This document shows, piece after piece, positions 63,254-64,000 of a DNA stretch of 64,000 nt. How positions within the stretch are numbered: position 1 is the first letter of the stretch; every line of letters starts with the position of its first letter. Both the position numbers and the translations under genes were made by a program. Location: NCBI GenBank assembly GCA_036873135.1, contig JAPTYO010000022.1, positions 7,283,785 to 7,347,784 of the forward strand, read 5' to 3'. The notes under the pieces were generated by a model. The model had not been told where the DNA came from and did no database searches. It was given only the letters and a program-made list of their open reading frames with translations. This stretch comes from Clarkia xantiana subsp. parviflora. Its lineage: Eukaryota; Streptophyta; Magnoliopsida; Myrtales; Onagraceae.

Positions 63254-64000
63254 TGTTGGGACCTTAACCACTCGGGGCGTCGGGTCCCTGTACGGTAGGT
63301 AGAAGTGTTCATCAGGTCGTCGGGTCGCTGTACGATACCTTGTATGCACGATACTCTTGTGACCTGCACACGGGGCAGTATCGACACTAGGAGAGGAGGT
63401 GGTGTGCGATGAGCCCTCCAAACGACAACAAATACTCCCGCATCAAGGCGGATAAAGAACGAGTCACAGCCACCCAACAATTGGCTACCACAAAAAAGAG
63501 TGCTTCCGCTAGGTTGAAAAACCGAAAGGGCGGCCTAGGCAAAATCAGGACACGAGGGGCATGGTTGCAAATTCATAAATTGCAATCATGGCAAAAGGAG
63601 AGAAAATAAAAAACTGTGGGGCACGGTCGGAAATCTCTCAATCGACCGTGGAAGAAGGAGAGAATTAGAGAGAAATTAAAAAAAAAAAAAATAAAAAAGA
63701 GAGATCCCGCTAGGTTGTCGCACCGTGCGCAATTTAGGCAAAAATTAGGGACAAACATTCATGCACATTTGTATTTTTCTACGATACAGCCTTCCAAGTC
63801 AAATTCACGGCAAGCGGGACGGTTACACTCTTCTCTTGCAAGTCACCATTTGAGGATGAGTAGGACTGTTACAGTCTGTTCCTACAAGTCAAGCAACAAT
63901 CAGGATCTAAAATTTTCCAGATTTCTGAGAGTCACAACCCGACGAACGAAGCCTTAATATTCAGCCTTCGCAAGTCACGCCACTAGAGGCTCTTCTCCAA
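63254..64000. mobile_element. Unidentified insertion in the OGDH exon, start only
   Basis: Homology to OGDH stops abruptly before TGTTGGGACCTTAACC, a typical LTR-type 5' end (TGTTG). The following 750 bp have CGTCGGGTC repeats, GGAGAGAA-type purine stretches and an A-run (63678-63693), but no coding signature. The right end lies outside the window, so neither class nor TSD can be settled. Confidence 0.45.

Overview
The window is a stretch of nuclear chromosome from a flowering plant, most likely a eudicot. It is mostly nested LTR retrotransposons, with two host loci on the right side. The plant assignment rests on an intact, spliced eIF6 gene of plant type, a plant 2-oxoglutarate dehydrogenase (OGDH) E1 first-exon region with a 5'UTR intron, Ty1/copia elements primed by initiator-Met tRNA (TGGTATCAGAGC), and Ty3/gypsy elements of the plant Tat lineage. 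Nothing prokaryotic, no CRISPR array and no RNA gene was recognised.

Layout. 1-2727 is the 3' end of a Tat-type gypsy element (family B), running off the left edge. 2733-35129 is a cluster of related Ty1/copia elements and fragments. These are a 3' LTR (2733-3339), a pol fragment (3340-4125), a truncated minus-strand element E' (4126-8541) with a solo LTR inside its 3' LTR (4211-4809), a full-length plus-strand element D (8574-17010, TSD CACAT), a minus-strand element E (to 24857), and the 5' end of a further minus-strand element F (32702-35129). Between E and F lies a gypsy element A (24858-32701) that keeps gag, protease and an antisense gene but has no RT, RNase H or integrase. 35130-36545 holds an LTR fragment and AT-rich DNA. 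36546-38485 is the eIF6 gene (minus strand, seven coding exons, 245 aa). Gypsy element C (38997-57266) sits 511 bp upstream of the eIF6 start codon and carries gypsy element B (39778-49183, TSD CTTAC) in its leader. 57267-61229 contains three small terminal-inverted-repeat elements with 9-10 bp target duplications (Mutator-like). 61230-63253 is the 5' end of an OGDH E1 gene, broken by nonsense and frameshift changes and cut at 63254 by another insertion.

Common architecture of the gypsy elements. A, B and C each have gag and/or pol on one strand. Near the 3' LTR, on the opposite strand, each has a spliced gene with its own TATA box, and a tandem-repeat array lies between the two convergent transcription units. 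In A and C this antisense gene encodes a protein with a conserved N-terminal domain and a C-terminal coiled coil. In B only a coiled-coil protein is visible. The sense genes are deleted in complementary ways: A and C keep gag and lose most of pol, while B keeps pol and has lost gag. The antisense gene is retained in all three.

The copia cluster records a local rearrangement. Segments 4211-8520 and 16411-20720 are copies at a constant offset of about 12,200 bp. The solo LTR in the left copy is a mosaic of the two LTRs of D, which occupies the same CACAT site in the right copy.

All readings were made by eye. Exon borders, LTR ends and TSDs were checked base by base. Family names come from motif recognition, not a database search.
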